A DNA stretch of 64,000 nucleotides from Colwellia sp. M166. Lineage in GTDB: Bacteria; Pseudomonadota; Gammaproteobacteria; Enterobacterales; Alteromonadaceae. The position numbers were made by a program, and so were the translations under genes. This document shows, in pieces, positions 27,470 through 37,026 of this stretch. Position 1 is the stretch's first letter. Each line of letters opens with the position of its first letter. The notes beneath the pieces are model-generated. The model saw only the letters and a list, made by a program, of their open reading frames with translations. It was not told where the DNA came from and ran no database searches. The stretch lies in the NCBI RefSeq assembly GCF_024585285.1, contig NZ_CP040755.1:4780972-4844971 (forward strand). The letters run 5' to 3'.

Positions 27470-27940
27470 ATGTGTGGATCTTTGAATATAGATCCGAATT
27501 TATGCGCAAACATATGCGAATTCTTTGGCATTATCTTTCAGCACTGGGCAATGAAAACCTCTGTCCAAGGCAAACAGTATCAACGAAAATTAACCCTAAT
27601 GGAAATTTTCATCAGCTTAATACCAGATGGGGAAGAAAATCTGTTCGGTCAAAGGGGTTACTAATTAATACTCAAAGTGAAACTATTACAAAAAAACAAC
27701 AATATTTATACTCAAATAATGAACCATTTTTGATGGCTGGGATTTGGTATCAAACACCAAGTGAAATACCGAAGTTAGTTACTTTGACGACTTCGCCTAA
27801 TGAGAAGTGTCCAGAGTACCATAAGCGCATGCCAGTGACAGTATTACCAGAAAATACTGAATATTGATTTCATTGCCAGTTGAGCAGATATTACCACTGT
27901 TTGAAGCTATTGATGAAAGTGTTATCAATATAGCAGCCGC
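27470..27940 (+). pseudogene. Second SRAP gene, degraded
   Basis: A decayed copy of the SRAP gene at 24,641. It still begins MCGSLNIDPNLCANI, but the reading frame is lost after about 25 codons, the middle (including the Glu motif region CLIPCSGWYEW) is deleted, the frame resumes for EPFLMAGIWYQT and YHKRMPVTVLP, and a Trp codon has become TGA (at about 27,865). The final codons SVINIAAA-like remain recognisable in nucleotide form to 27,940. It shows that the SRAP gene was duplicated or acquired twice. Confidence 0.8.
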
Positions 27941-28068
27941 GTACTCCGTTATGTGTATGCAATTTATGTTTATTAACCAACCGCAGCGAGCTGCGTTATA
28001 GTTTCTCTACAATTCTTCTACTATGCCTCCGATATTACCTTAAAGGCTAACCTAACCATATAAAGAGA

Positions 28069-28566
28069 CTATATTAATCCTAGTATTTTTTTCGTGCTTA
28101 GGAGCATACTGCTCAATACCAGTTCGAGTTGATCTTTAGCATTTTTTTCTTCTAATAATTCAGCTTTGGATTTCTTAATCTTATACTCTTTATAAACTTC
28201 TGGCTTAGGTTTACTTTTTACACCTGAGTATGCATTCTTAATTCTTTTTTCTTTTATTTCCTTTAATTCTTTATTTGTTTCTTTCAAAAAACCTGCAAGC
28301 TTTCCAGAATAACTATTTTGTACAAAGAGGCTATTAGTTGATATTCCTGTTAAATTTTTAACATCTATTGGCTTTATTTGATGGGATCTCTCTGCTCTAA
28401 AAGCTGTTTTAGTATTATGTTTGCTAATATATTTGAGCTTTTCAATTTTAAGTTTTTTTATTGCTTGATAACCTTCATAGCTAGCATTATTTTTCGAAAC
28501 CCAATCTTCAATCTTTTCCTCAACTTTTTTTTCTTCAACTGAATTTACTATGTCAACAAGCTTCAT
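28069..28566 (-). CDS. Small basic coiled-coil protein of the recombinase module
   Basis: A 165-residue, very Lys/Glu-rich protein (VNSVEEKKVEEKIEDWVSK, later KETNKELKEIKEKRIKNAY) predicted mostly helical, without a catalytic motif. Its start abuts the stop of the 906-residue recombinase gene on the same strand, so it is the last gene of the module. It may play the part of the small helper (TnpC or the non-recombinase member of a Gamma-Mobile-Trio), but I cannot identify it from sequence. No membrane segment. Confidence 0.55.
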   Translation of the reverse strand: MKLVDIVNSVEEKKVEEKIEDWVSKNNASYEGYQAIKKLKIEKLKYISKHNTKTAFRAERSHQIKPIDVKNLTGISTNSLFVQNSYSGKLAGFLKETNKELKEIKEKRIKNAYSGVKSKPKPEVYKEYKIKKSKAELLEEKNAKDQLELVLSSMLLSTKKILGLI

Positions 28567-31287
28567 TTATGCTGCCTCTCTTAATGCTTCTTCTATATGC
28601 TTAATATAAGGATATATTTTTTGTGAATTTTGACCCTGATCTAATTTTTTAAGCTCACGTAAAACATCTTTAGCAACTTTAGTAGACTTGCGAGTGAATG
28701 CATTAGGAATATTACTCTGCTTTAATACATTTAGATCATTTTCAATTAGAAACATAATCCCTGGTATTTGCTCTTGCTCAATTAAGTTATTAGTACATCC
28801 TATACAAAAGTCTATTGATGCAAGGTGTCGATTGGGAACACCTTCTTCAGCACACCTGGCAAGGTGCTTCCCCCTTTTACGAAGTAAACAGTAGCCCCAT
28901 GAATTTGATTTTATATCCTCAATCTCTAAAGCCACATAGGACTCTAAAAGTGAATCTAATTCGTCAATATTAACGACTTTAGTATTTTTAAATACTCGTT
29001 TTAAATATATGTCTGTTTTTCCTGCGTATGCATTGCCTTCATCGTCCATTGACAATATATGCTTTTTTAATAATGACGACATAACTTTTCTTTTCGAGTT
29101 TTCAATAACACTCTTGTTTTCTTTATTTAGTAAGTATTTCTGAAACATGTACTGACTGGTATGCTTGAAATTACTTCGAATAAACCAGCCAATATCACCT
29201 GAAAACCGTCTAAAAACAGCTTCAGCCCACATATGACGAAATGCATGTGGACTAGGGTAAATACAGTTTTCTTTTAAAGCATTACTAATTAAAGTTGTCA
29301 ATTCAGCAGAAATATCTTCTTTACTATTAATCTTGGTATGAAGTATAAGTTTAAGATCATCAGGAAGGTGTTTTTCCCAAATTACCTTTTTACTTTCAGG
29401 TAATAACCCTTGTACATAATCAAAAACATCATGTTTTTCCAAACCTGCAAAAACTGAACTTTTACTTGAAATTGTTAACCTTGGCAATTCGGATTCTAAT
29501 CTGTTCATGATGTGTGTAAGATGCTTCAAATTACTTACATTCTTATACTTTTCTTCTAGGGTCGTGAAGTCTTTCGCTTCATAGGGTGTTAATACCTTTT
29601 GGATATTTTTATAAGAAGTAAGGCGTTTGATATCTTTAAAACATTGGTAGTTTTTAACAAAGTGAGGCCAAATACGTGAGGCAGCTTTTTTTATATGATT
29701 TGCAGATGAAAAAGGATTAACTTTATTATTTGAAATGGGGTACAAACATGGCATTCTTTCATTATCAGTGACCAACTTATTCATTTTTAATAATAGCAAA
29801 TATGCAGGTTGTACTATTTCACGATTAAGTTTAATTTCTCCATGTGTTTTAGGTACTACCCAATCAATTATATACCTCAAAGGAGTCCCGTTATTATCTA
29901 AAGGCTCATTATTCATTGATGTGTTTACATTTGACAATCCAAAACCAAACTCTGACTCTCGCCAACCAGTTAAAGCTACAAATTGTGTAGCTCCTGCACA
30001 CTCCATGTAATCAATTAGGTAAATAACAGAAGAAAGATCTGTTTTACTTGATAAGTCAATTCGTTCATAAAAATCCTCGGAAAGAATAGGGATAGCGGCT
30101 TCAAAAATTTCTTTAGCCATATATTCTTCACAAATTTTCTTGAAGCTATTTACACTCTGTCTACTAGAAAGCTCACTAGCCTCTATAATTTTATCAAGCA
30201 TTGTGTCTTTTTTATTTATGTTAGCTATTAGCATGGATGTAAGTAAACTTTGATTGTGTTCGTTATTTTCAAGAAGTAATATTTTTAACAATGCATCGAT
30301 TGTATCTGATTTAAATAGCCCGAATGTTGTAAGTTCTTTCTGATAATGCCTACAAAAGGTACTTTTTGTTTCAAAGTAAATTTTCTCAACGGCAGGTAAG
30401 TTTACTGCAAATCTTCTGTTATTTTCTTTTAGGGTAGCTAAAGGTGTTCCTGAAAGCACCTGCCTTATTAATCCTTTTTGGGTTTGCCTGCTAGTTTGCT
30501 TTCCTGAAAGCGTAAGTATTCGATCTGATTCACTAATTGTTTTTTTACAAGCTAAAGCAATTAAATAACAATCCTCAAAAAAGTCAGACATATGTTCAAC
30601 ATAATGGCGACCATAATCTAGTGTTAAGAAGTTAAACGACTTCCCATCAATATAATCCTGTAGGCTTATATCGTCCCCTAGGCTTAATAAAGCGCTAGAA
30701 AGAGCTTTTTTTCTAGTTCTTATAGTTGTAGGTTCTAGGAGAGTTTTTTTTAGTTTCAAATGCTTTAGAGCTAATGCGATTTCTTCAAAATTTATATTTC
30801 TATACCATGAACTAAATGCTAACAAAGAATGGCGTTCTCGTACTGAACCATTTACGACTTCAGTTTTCATAACGTAAGCAAACAGAAGCTCGAATTGTTC
30901 TTTTTCAACATAGTTTGCAGAATTTAAATCAAGATAAAAATTCAATTTTACTAAAAAATTGAATATGTCTTTAAATGCTTTAGAGGATTGTTTAGCTTCA
31001 AATAATTCTAGGGCTAATACTTTAAAAAAATCTTTTGTAGTAACACTATATGACTTTTTACTTATAACGATTTTTACTTTTTTGAAAGCGTTAATATTAT
31101 CGAAAATGTTAAAATTCATAGTATGAAAATTATTACCACTGGAACTATTGAACTTAAATTTCCATTGGCCATCCTGTATTGACATTTTTGAGTTAATACC
31201 GGGTAATGACTGAAACCTAGCATTTAATTCAGGGCATTCTTCAAATAAATTTGAATTTTTTTTATTTAAGTTACTATTTCTCATCAT
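28567..31287 (-). CDS. Large tyrosine recombinase with zinc-binding region
   Basis: A 906-residue protein. Catalytic landmarks are QFVALTGWRESEFGFG (first Arg), SPHAFRHMWAEAVFRR (H-x-x-R), IRSNFKHTSQYMFQKYL (second His region and Tyr). A Cys/His group follows in WGYCLLRKRGKHLARC and FCIGCTN, probably a zinc site. The N-terminal 400 residues are a long helical extension. The ATG at 31,287 is preferred over the GTG at 31,296; the next codon is also ATG. It is the third recombinase of the module. It now lies directly beside an IS3 element that separates it from the preceding recombinase gene. Confidence 0.72.
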   Translation of the reverse strand: MMRNSNLNKKNSNLFEECPELNARFQSLPGINSKMSIQDGQWKFKFNSSSGNNFHTMNFNIFDNINAFKKVKIVISKKSYSVTTKDFFKVLALELFEAKQSSKAFKDIFNFLVKLNFYLDLNSANYVEKEQFELLFAYVMKTEVVNGSVRERHSLLAFSSWYRNINFEEIALALKHLKLKKTLLEPTTIRTRKKALSSALLSLGDDISLQDYIDGKSFNFLTLDYGRHYVEHMSDFFEDCYLIALACKKTISESDRILTLSGKQTSRQTQKGLIRQVLSGTPLATLKENNRRFAVNLPAVEKIYFETKSTFCRHYQKELTTFGLFKSDTIDALLKILLLENNEHNQSLLTSMLIANINKKDTMLDKIIEASELSSRQSVNSFKKICEEYMAKEIFEAAIPILSEDFYERIDLSSKTDLSSVIYLIDYMECAGATQFVALTGWRESEFGFGLSNVNTSMNNEPLDNNGTPLRYIIDWVVPKTHGEIKLNREIVQPAYLLLLKMNKLVTDNERMPCLYPISNNKVNPFSSANHIKKAASRIWPHFVKNYQCFKDIKRLTSYKNIQKVLTPYEAKDFTTLEEKYKNVSNLKHLTHIMNRLESELPRLTISSKSSVFAGLEKHDVFDYVQGLLPESKKVIWEKHLPDDLKLILHTKINSKEDISAELTTLISNALKENCIYPSPHAFRHMWAEAVFRRFSGDIGWFIRSNFKHTSQYMFQKYLLNKENKSVIENSKRKVMSSLLKKHILSMDDEGNAYAGKTDIYLKRVFKNTKVVNIDELDSLLESYVALEIEDIKSNSWGYCLLRKRGKHLARCAEEGVPNRHLASIDFCIGCTNNLIEQEQIPGIMFLIENDLNVLKQSNIPNAFTRKSTKVAKDVLRELKKLDQGQNSQKIYPYIKHIEEALREAA

Positions 31288-31367
31288 GCTACCCACTGAT
31301 TTGTGACGTGGTTTAATGGATTCGACTACCCCAGTTAAGACATAATAACCTTAACTGGAGAACATAA

Positions 31368-31661
31368 ATGACAAAACGTAAAAAATACACCAAAGAGTTT
31401 AAACTTGATGCAATTTCTTTAGTCAGAGATCAAAATATTAGTGTATCTGAAGCGAGCAGAAATCTAGGTATTGGAAATCAAATGCTTGGCCGCTGGATCA
31501 AAGAAGCAGAACAAGAAGATGGTCAAGCTTTTCGAGGTAACGGTAAGCTAACACCTGATCAAGAAGAAATACGTAAATTAAAAGCCCAAGTAAAGCGCCT
31601 GGAGATGGAGCGTGAGATATTAAAAAAAGCGACGGTCTTCTTTGCAAAAGAAACGAAGTGA
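31368..31661 (+). CDS. IS3-family transposase OrfA
   Basis: A 97-residue protein: a helix-turn-helix of the Tn3/IS3 type (KYTKEFKLDAISLVRDQ, SVSEASRNLGIGNQMLGRWI) followed by a leucine-zipper-like helix (KLKAQVKRLEMEREILKKA). It binds the terminal repeats and regulates transposition. The A7 slippery run in its last codons would allow a -1 shift to fuse it to OrfB. Confidence 0.92.
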   Translation: MTKRKKYTKEFKLDAISLVRDQNISVSEASRNLGIGNQMLGRWIKEAEQEDGQAFRGNGKLTPDQEEIRKLKAQVKRLEMEREILKKATVFFAKETK

Positions 31662-32538
31662 AATATTCGTTTATTACCCATCATAAGAAGATCTGGCCTG
31701 TGGTACTTATGTGCCGAATATTGGGTGTAAAAAGCAATAACTATTATAGTTATCAAAAGCGTAAATTAGATAAGCCAAGTGATTCAACACACCAAGAGAT
31801 GCTTGAGTTAGTAAAGGATATTGCCAAATTTAGTGACAATACCTATGGCGAAAGACGTATTAAAGCGGTACTGAATGCGTTGAGTTTCCGTGTAAGCCGA
31901 TGGACAGTAGCCAAATTAATGAAAGAGGCTAATGTTTGGGTTCGTTACAAAAAAGAAATATAAAGCAACAACCAATAGCAATCACAATAAGCCGCTTTAT
32001 AAAAAATGAGCTTGAGCAAAATTTCATCACAGAGCAGCCAAATCAAGTGTTTGTTGGTGATATCACTTATATTTGGACTGCGGAAGGTTGGCTCTATTTA
32101 GCGGTTGTTATCGACCTATACGCTCGCAAAGTTGTTGGCTGGAGCATGGGGTCAAGAATGAAAGCTCAACTTGTCTGTGATGCACTAACGATGGCTGTTT
32201 GGCAAAGAAGCCCAGAGAAAGGACTTATTGTTCATTCCGATCAAGGTGTTCAATATGCAAGCCACCAGTACCGAAAATTACTTAATAACAATGGCTTTAT
32301 TGGCAGTATGAGTAAAAAGGGCTGCTGTTGGGATAATGCCGTTGCTGAAAGCTTCTTTGGTAGCCTAAAGCAAGAGCGTGTTCATTGGAGAAATTATGAA
32401 ACACGCTATGAAGCGCAACAAGATATAATGAATTACATAACCATGTGGTACAACAGTAAGCGACTACACTCTTACTTAGGGTATCAAAGCCCAAATGATT
32501 TTGAATTAAAAATTAATGAGTTAGAAAAAGTAGCTTAA
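31658..32538 (+). pseudogene. IS3-family transposase OrfB with two frameshifts
   Basis: The DDE integrase subunit of the element. The first part runs from KYSFITHHKKIWPV to NVWVRYKK; the frame then breaks at an A6 run near 31,950 and again at an A6 run near 32,005, where one base fewer in each would give the normal continuous product. The remainder is intact and includes FVGDITYIW (first Asp), LIVHSDQGVQYAS (second Asp) and CCWDNAVAESFFGSLK (Glu). Taken as read, no full OrfB is made. Confidence 0.9.
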
Positions 32539-32566
32539 CTAGGGTGACTGAATTTACTTGACCAGG

Positions 32567-34798
32567 TCATTGTGCATTAAATAGAGAAGGATAAAAAGAT
32601 TGATATTTCTCGTATTCTTCTTTCCCAATTCTTACATTTTCTTTTGAAAGAGCTGTTGATAATAAAGTAGACATCCAGTTACATCTGGGTAGCAATTCCT
32701 TTTCAACAAATTCCAAGTTGCTTTTAATTAATTGAGGGTATTTCTCTTCCGCTTGCTTCAAAAAATGAATAAATATCATTACTGTTTCAGGGGTGTCTAA
32801 AACGATCAACGAGTCCGGCAATATATCATCCTCATTATGGTCATCTATAATGCCAAGGTTATTAACCGTTCCAGTACTTTCTGTCACTACTTCTGTTCTC
32901 AATTGAAGTTCTACTGTGCGTAAAAGCATCGTTTCTTCAAATAACTCGATTGTTGGATAGTAAACATTGTTTGCAATGTCATTCATCACATGACGGGTTA
33001 CAAGACCATACCGATTAACCCATTCCTGATTGTAAGGTGTCATATAACCAAGCTTTTCTGTTTCATTTGTATGAGAGTTTCTTGTGTCTAAATGCCCATC
33101 TAAAAATTTATCCGTCCGAGAATGAACCGAAGTGGTTTTTATGAGATTTGGTGTGAACCACATTTTGGGGGTTGTTTTGTTTACCTCATTCCAATATTGC
33201 GAATAAATAGTGTTGCTAATTTTTTTATTTTCACTTTCATTTTTTAAAGGGGATAAATTATCTCTTTTTCTTTCCTCATTTGTACGAGATAGCCATTCGC
33301 TATAACTTTCATCGTTCTTATTAATAAGAGTAGAGATTGCTTCAAGGAAAACCCTTGTAAACTTTCTTTTGGTTAGTTGATAATTTACCTTTTCGTTAAC
33401 ACTACTAGCACTAATTAAATCAAAAAGCCGTCCGCAAAAATCTACATCTAATCCACTAAAATTCATGCGAAATGAAGTTAAATTGATGCCATCAATCAGA
33501 AGACCGCTTTCTGTTTTCGATAATTCTCTTTTGTCCAAGTAGCTAAGTATTGCTTCCCCTTCAATAAATGATGTTGATATTTGGTCGGTATAATGAACCC
33601 CCTTTGAACGGCCTTTGTAATAATCGCAAATTATTGCTCTAGTTTTTCCTGTAGAGTTTTTTATTTTTTTGAAATGATTACCTCGAAGTTTAGCTATGTC
33701 TGACTGCTGAATGGTTAACCAGCCGCATATCATAGCAAATAAATAGTTTTCAACTTTAGTGACTGGTAGTGGAAACTTAGCATTTAGCACTTTATCATCT
33801 AAACCGCTTTTTCTAGCTTCGGCTCTTTGGGAAACAAGTGAAACTATTTCTTCAGTAAAAATATATGGAGTTCGACAAATATATGATTTATCAATATCTC
33901 TATTTACAAGGCTCAAAGTATGATTATTGATTAATAGTTGTTTTGTGCATGATCTGTGTTTTGGCCTCACAAGATCATAAAACAAAACTTCTGATAATAG
34001 ATCGTTAAATGAAGAACCGCTAAAGTTACAAATACCCTTGAGCATATTTATACCTTTTTGCGCAGTTATTTTATCCTGTTTACCTACTTGTCTGACGTTG
34101 TAAAACTTTCTTGCTGGATAGTCATTTTTTAAGAATATCTCTTCAAGCGCTACAATAGATTTTTGGATCTCTATTAAAGCTGTAGAAATAGTAACGATAA
34201 AAGAGTTCATTAAACGTTTAGGGCTGGCTATACGGTTATATAATGCATCACCTAATAACGGTCTCATCCATGTAAATTCTGCTAAGTAATGAGAAAGGTT
34301 AGTTTGCTCTTGCACGGTATTGACTAATTTTGTGCTTTTAGTTAATCCTCGAATAAAATCTAGGTCTTGCCATTTCATATTTTTCAGACCCAAAGATATT
34401 TTTAAAAACATCAATACATTCTTAGCTCTATCATTTTTTACTTTATTAATATTTTGACGGTATACCTGAAAGTTTGTGATGATATTAAAAACATCCTCTT
34501 GGTCTGGGCAAGTTAAGTTAAGCCAATTTAGAAAAGGATCTATAGAAGAACAAAATTCTACTAATTTACTCTGAGGATAGTTGTTAGTATTTGTTTTTAG
34601 CTCATAATAGGTAGCCGATAATGCTCTAAAAATAGCACCTCGATAATAGTCATCGAAATTATTTTCAAAAACTCTAGGTTTAGCAAATTCCATCAACACA
34701 ATTCGATTGGGTGTGACCGATAATCGAATTACATCATTGTCAATTGGTGTTGATTTCTCGTATGCGGATTTGATGTCTTCATCAGAAATATTATCCAT
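32567..34798 (-). CDS. Second recombinase-type protein of the module, 743 residues
   Basis: A large helical protein with a divergent tyrosine-recombinase-like C-terminal half: LKNMKWQDLDF and SDIAKLRGNHFKK precede, then SVHSRTDKFLDGHLD, NSHTNETEKLGYMTPYNQEW and NRYGLVTRHVMND give spaced Arg, His and Tyr residues. The start at 34,798 (M-DNISDED) has AGGGGA upstream and overlaps the first recombinase gene by 8 bases; the GTG/ATG further up is less likely. The IS3 element has replaced the last codons: the present stop is in the IS end, whereas the empty site would read a few residues more and stop one base before the next gene. Whether this protein is catalytically active is unclear. Confidence 0.68.
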   Translation of the reverse strand: MDNISDEDIKSAYEKSTPIDNDVIRLSVTPNRIVLMEFAKPRVFENNFDDYYRGAIFRALSATYYELKTNTNNYPQSKLVEFCSSIDPFLNWLNLTCPDQEDVFNIITNFQVYRQNINKVKNDRAKNVLMFLKISLGLKNMKWQDLDFIRGLTKSTKLVNTVQEQTNLSHYLAEFTWMRPLLGDALYNRIASPKRLMNSFIVTISTALIEIQKSIVALEEIFLKNDYPARKFYNVRQVGKQDKITAQKGINMLKGICNFSGSSFNDLLSEVLFYDLVRPKHRSCTKQLLINNHTLSLVNRDIDKSYICRTPYIFTEEIVSLVSQRAEARKSGLDDKVLNAKFPLPVTKVENYLFAMICGWLTIQQSDIAKLRGNHFKKIKNSTGKTRAIICDYYKGRSKGVHYTDQISTSFIEGEAILSYLDKRELSKTESGLLIDGINLTSFRMNFSGLDVDFCGRLFDLISASSVNEKVNYQLTKRKFTRVFLEAISTLINKNDESYSEWLSRTNEERKRDNLSPLKNESENKKISNTIYSQYWNEVNKTTPKMWFTPNLIKTTSVHSRTDKFLDGHLDTRNSHTNETEKLGYMTPYNQEWVNRYGLVTRHVMNDIANNVYYPTIELFEETMLLRTVELQLRTEVVTESTGTVNNLGIIDDHNEDDILPDSLIVLDTPETVMIFIHFLKQAEEKYPQLIKSNLEFVEKELLPRCNWMSTLLSTALSKENVRIGKEEYEKYQSFYPSLFNAQ

Positions 34799-36050
34799 TA
34801 TAAATCCCCTCAACTTGGCACATTTCAGAATGAAGTCTTATGTATAATTGAGTTGTTTCTAATGCAGCTCTAGGGTCTTTTGTACTGTGCCCTAATCGCC
34901 TTGCAGTCTCTAAAACGGCTGGGTGGTTAACACCAATGTTAGCTGGATTTACTTTGTAATATTTACATTCTTCATCAAAAATTTCTGTTGCAAAGGTATG
35001 TCTTCCGTCATGGTAGCTGTTATCTTTATCAATGCACATATACCCAGAATCTATCATTTTGTTTTTAATGATCCTGAACCTAGCAGTCCCTATACTTTCT
35101 GTGACAGCCTCACCTTCAGCGCCTTTATTACTTTTTACCAGCAAAGTGTTTTGCTTAATATTAGGATTAACTAAGGTAAGCCTTTCTTTCAACATGTACT
35201 CATTAATACGTTCTAATAAAGATCTACTAAGTTTAATTACCCTTGAACGGCCAGCCCCACCACCATGCTTAATTCCCTTCGTAAAAGTACCTCTTAAGAA
35301 GAAGTCAAAATCTTCTTTATCTGGAAATTCCTCTAGATCTTTAAGTAATGAGTCGATGCCTTTGTGATTGTTTTTGTTATACCGAAAATCACTTAAAACC
35401 AGACCACGCAACTCCTTTGTACGTAATCCAACATCAAAGCCTAGTCGGAATATTATCTCATCTCTAATGGTAGGACAGTGCTCCAGCAATAATTGTCGCG
35501 CTTCAGTTGATAAATACTTCACAGCATTTTTTCGCTTAGTATTACTTACAAGTAACTCTTTATTTTTAGGATCAACCCTCGTAATCTTTCTATCAATAAA
35601 TTTACATTTAAAAAGCCATGTGAAATAACAATTCAGTGCAGAAACAGTTTGTTCAACGCTAGACTCTCCTAATAACTGAGTTTTGATAAGCTCTTCATTT
35701 ATATATTTATTGATGAACTTTTCCGTTGATGCTTCATGGTTGTGTACAGAGATGTTTTTGATGTTTTGACTGTTTACATAACTTAAAAAATGAACGAGTT
35801 TATTACTATAGATTTCAATTGTCTTACTGGTAACATCTTCTTCTTTAATTTTTCTTTCTATCTCGCCTTCTTTGTTTTCTTTTTCTACAAGGTGATGAGT
35901 AACTTGAAATCTAGTTAATAACATTAAATACAAACATGGAAGGATGATAATGTTGTTATTGTGATCTACTATCATAGGTAAATTAGAATAACTATAACCA
36001 TTGTGATTGAATTGACTGACTTGTATTTTAGTTACTTTCATTGAAAACAT
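34791..36050 (-). CDS. Tyrosine recombinase (GmtY/TnpA-like)
   Basis: A 419-residue site-specific recombinase. The N-terminal part is a SAM-like DNA-binding domain (residues about 90-160), and the catalytic part has GLRTKELRGLVLSDFRYN (Arg), an intervening Lys-containing strand pair, SYHDGRHTFATEIF (H-x-x-R), and ETARRLGHSTKDP followed by TTQLYIRLH (His and Tyr). All catalytic residues seem intact. It is the first gene of the module and its start lies only about 55 bases from the right junction of the island, as for integrases that act on the adjacent end. Alternative start: the Met three codons later. Confidence 0.85.
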   Translation of the reverse strand: MFSMKVTKIQVSQFNHNGYSYSNLPMIVDHNNNIIILPCLYLMLLTRFQVTHHLVEKENKEGEIERKIKEEDVTSKTIEIYSNKLVHFLSYVNSQNIKNISVHNHEASTEKFINKYINEELIKTQLLGESSVEQTVSALNCYFTWLFKCKFIDRKITRVDPKNKELLVSNTKRKNAVKYLSTEARQLLLEHCPTIRDEIIFRLGFDVGLRTKELRGLVLSDFRYNKNNHKGIDSLLKDLEEFPDKEDFDFFLRGTFTKGIKHGGGAGRSRVIKLSRSLLERINEYMLKERLTLVNPNIKQNTLLVKSNKGAEGEAVTESIGTARFRIIKNKMIDSGYMCIDKDNSYHDGRHTFATEIFDEECKYYKVNPANIGVNHPAVLETARRLGHSTKDPRAALETTQLYIRLHSEMCQVEGIYNG

Positions 36051-36106
36051 TTATTGACCACCAGATTTAATTAGCATAGCACTTTTGTATTTAATGTACA
36101 GTGTAG

Positions 36107-36328
36107 TATTCTCTGGTCGGTGGTGGCATTATAGTACACAGTTTTTCATGGCTTAGTGAGCAGTTTCATCATCTTGAACATTGGGTCAGTCAGTACTTAG
36201 GTGCAGTATCAGAAATTACGTTACCGATATTACTTGATGGCATTACCGGAGTTATTGTTGGTGCTATGGTATTAGTGGCTGTTAATTTAGTATCTAGGTT
36301 GAAAAATCGTCAAGTCACCAGTAAATAA
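36107..36328 (+). pseudogene. 3' end of a DUF808 (YedI-like) membrane protein gene, cut by the island
   Basis: From about 36,107 the frame reads SLVGGGIIVHSFSWLSEQFH and continues for 73 codons to TAA at 36,326-36,328, ending in a hydrophobic stretch DGITGVIVGAMVLVAVNLV. This matches the C-terminal part of DUF808 inner-membrane proteins (VGGGI-x-V/L-H motif and final transmembrane helix). A stop codon lies just upstream in the same frame and the preceding sequence belongs to the recombinase module. The rest of the gene should be at the island's other end, outside the window. Confidence 0.75.
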
Positions 36329-36463
36329 TGACATCTTCAGATTGATTTAAAACAAGCTTTTCATGTATCTAGCGTAAAAGTTACAAATTAGTTCACTTTA
36401 GCTATTGTTTTTTATTGCCATTGCCCAGAGTATATAGTTGAAGACAACAAAAAAGGTAGCAAT

Positions 36464-36799
36464 ATGAAAATTATCATTTCTGGACATCACGTTGAAATCA
36501 CCGAAGGCATTAATCAAGCCGTTGAAAATAAATTTGCCAAAGTTGCTAAACATTTCCCTAGCCTAATGACTTTAGATGTCATTATTACCGTAGAGCCCAA
36601 TGAGCAGAAACTAGAAGTTTCTACCAGTTATGAAGGAGCAACTGTTTCAGTTAATGCTGCTGATAAAGAATTATATGCAGCGATAGCGAGTGCTGCCAGT
36701 AAACTTGAAGCAGCATTAGCACATCGTAAAGGTGTATTGTCAGCTAAGCAAAAAAAGAAATATGAAGTCGAGCAGTCAGATGCCTTTGAAAGCGTTTAA
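36464..36799 (+). CDS. hpf: Ribosome hibernation promoting factor, short form
   Basis: A 111-residue protein that begins MKIIISGHHVEITEGINQAV and continues with the beta-alpha-beta fold of HPF/YfiA (VIITVEPNEQKLEVSTSYEG, then DKELYAAIASAASKLEAAL AHRKG). It binds the 30S A/P sites and helps form inactive 100S ribosomes in slow growth. The length is that of the short gammaproteobacterial form. A good purine-rich ribosome site (AAAAAAGGTAGC) lies upstream and a hairpin terminator follows. It is the first intact chromosomal gene after the island. Confidence 0.9.
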   Translation: MKIIISGHHVEITEGINQAVENKFAKVAKHFPSLMTLDVIITVEPNEQKLEVSTSYEGATVSVNAADKELYAAIASAASKLEAALAHRKGVLSAKQKKKYEVEQSDAFESV

Positions 36800-36825
36800 T
36801 TTTAACTTATAGATATTTTACAAAG

Positions 36826-36850
36826 AAAGGCCGTATTAACGGCCTTTTTT
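36826..36850 (+). terminator. Rho-independent terminator after hpf
   Basis: AAAGGCCGT, loop ATTA-type, and ACGGCC are followed by TTTTTT, an 8-bp stem with a T-run 27 bases after the hpf stop. Confidence 0.85.
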
Positions 36851-37026
36851 ATATTTTCAAGAGACAGAAATAGTTAAACAAATGGCTATTTTAAGTCAGC
36901 TTGGCTTATTTACTTAACAATCCGCTGAAAGAATGGATATTTCGGTAATGTTTACGTAAAATAACGCTATTGGCTTTAGTTGAAAACACAATATAAAGCG
37001 TACTTTTATATCCCTCAAGGAATTCC

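Larger units (their letters stand above)
31304..32569 (+). mobile_element. IS3-family insertion sequence (1,266 bp)
   Basis: Terminal inverted repeats of about 36 bp begin TGACGTGGTT at the left and TGACCTGGTC (complement) at the right and share the end ACCC(C/T)AGTTAAG. TTG is duplicated on both sides (31,301-31,303 and 32,570-32,572), a 3-bp target duplication typical of IS3. It contains orfA and an orfB with two frameshifts, and an A7 run (31,622-31,628) that suits programmed -1 frameshifting. It inserted at the junction of two recombinase genes of the host island. Confidence 0.93.
28069..36106 (-). mobile_element. Recombinase module at the right end of a mobile island (Gamma-Mobile-Trio-like)
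   Basis: Three tyrosine-recombinase-type genes (419, about 743 and about 906 residues) and a small helper gene are read in one direction on the minus strand and overlap or abut, apart from an IS3 insertion. The module sits at the island end next to a truncated chromosomal gene. A recombinase trio plus defence cargo in a gammaproteobacterium resembles the described Gamma-Mobile-Trio islands, and more distantly Tn554 and RIT elements. Which gene would be GmtX or GmtZ I cannot say from sequence. Confidence 0.65.
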
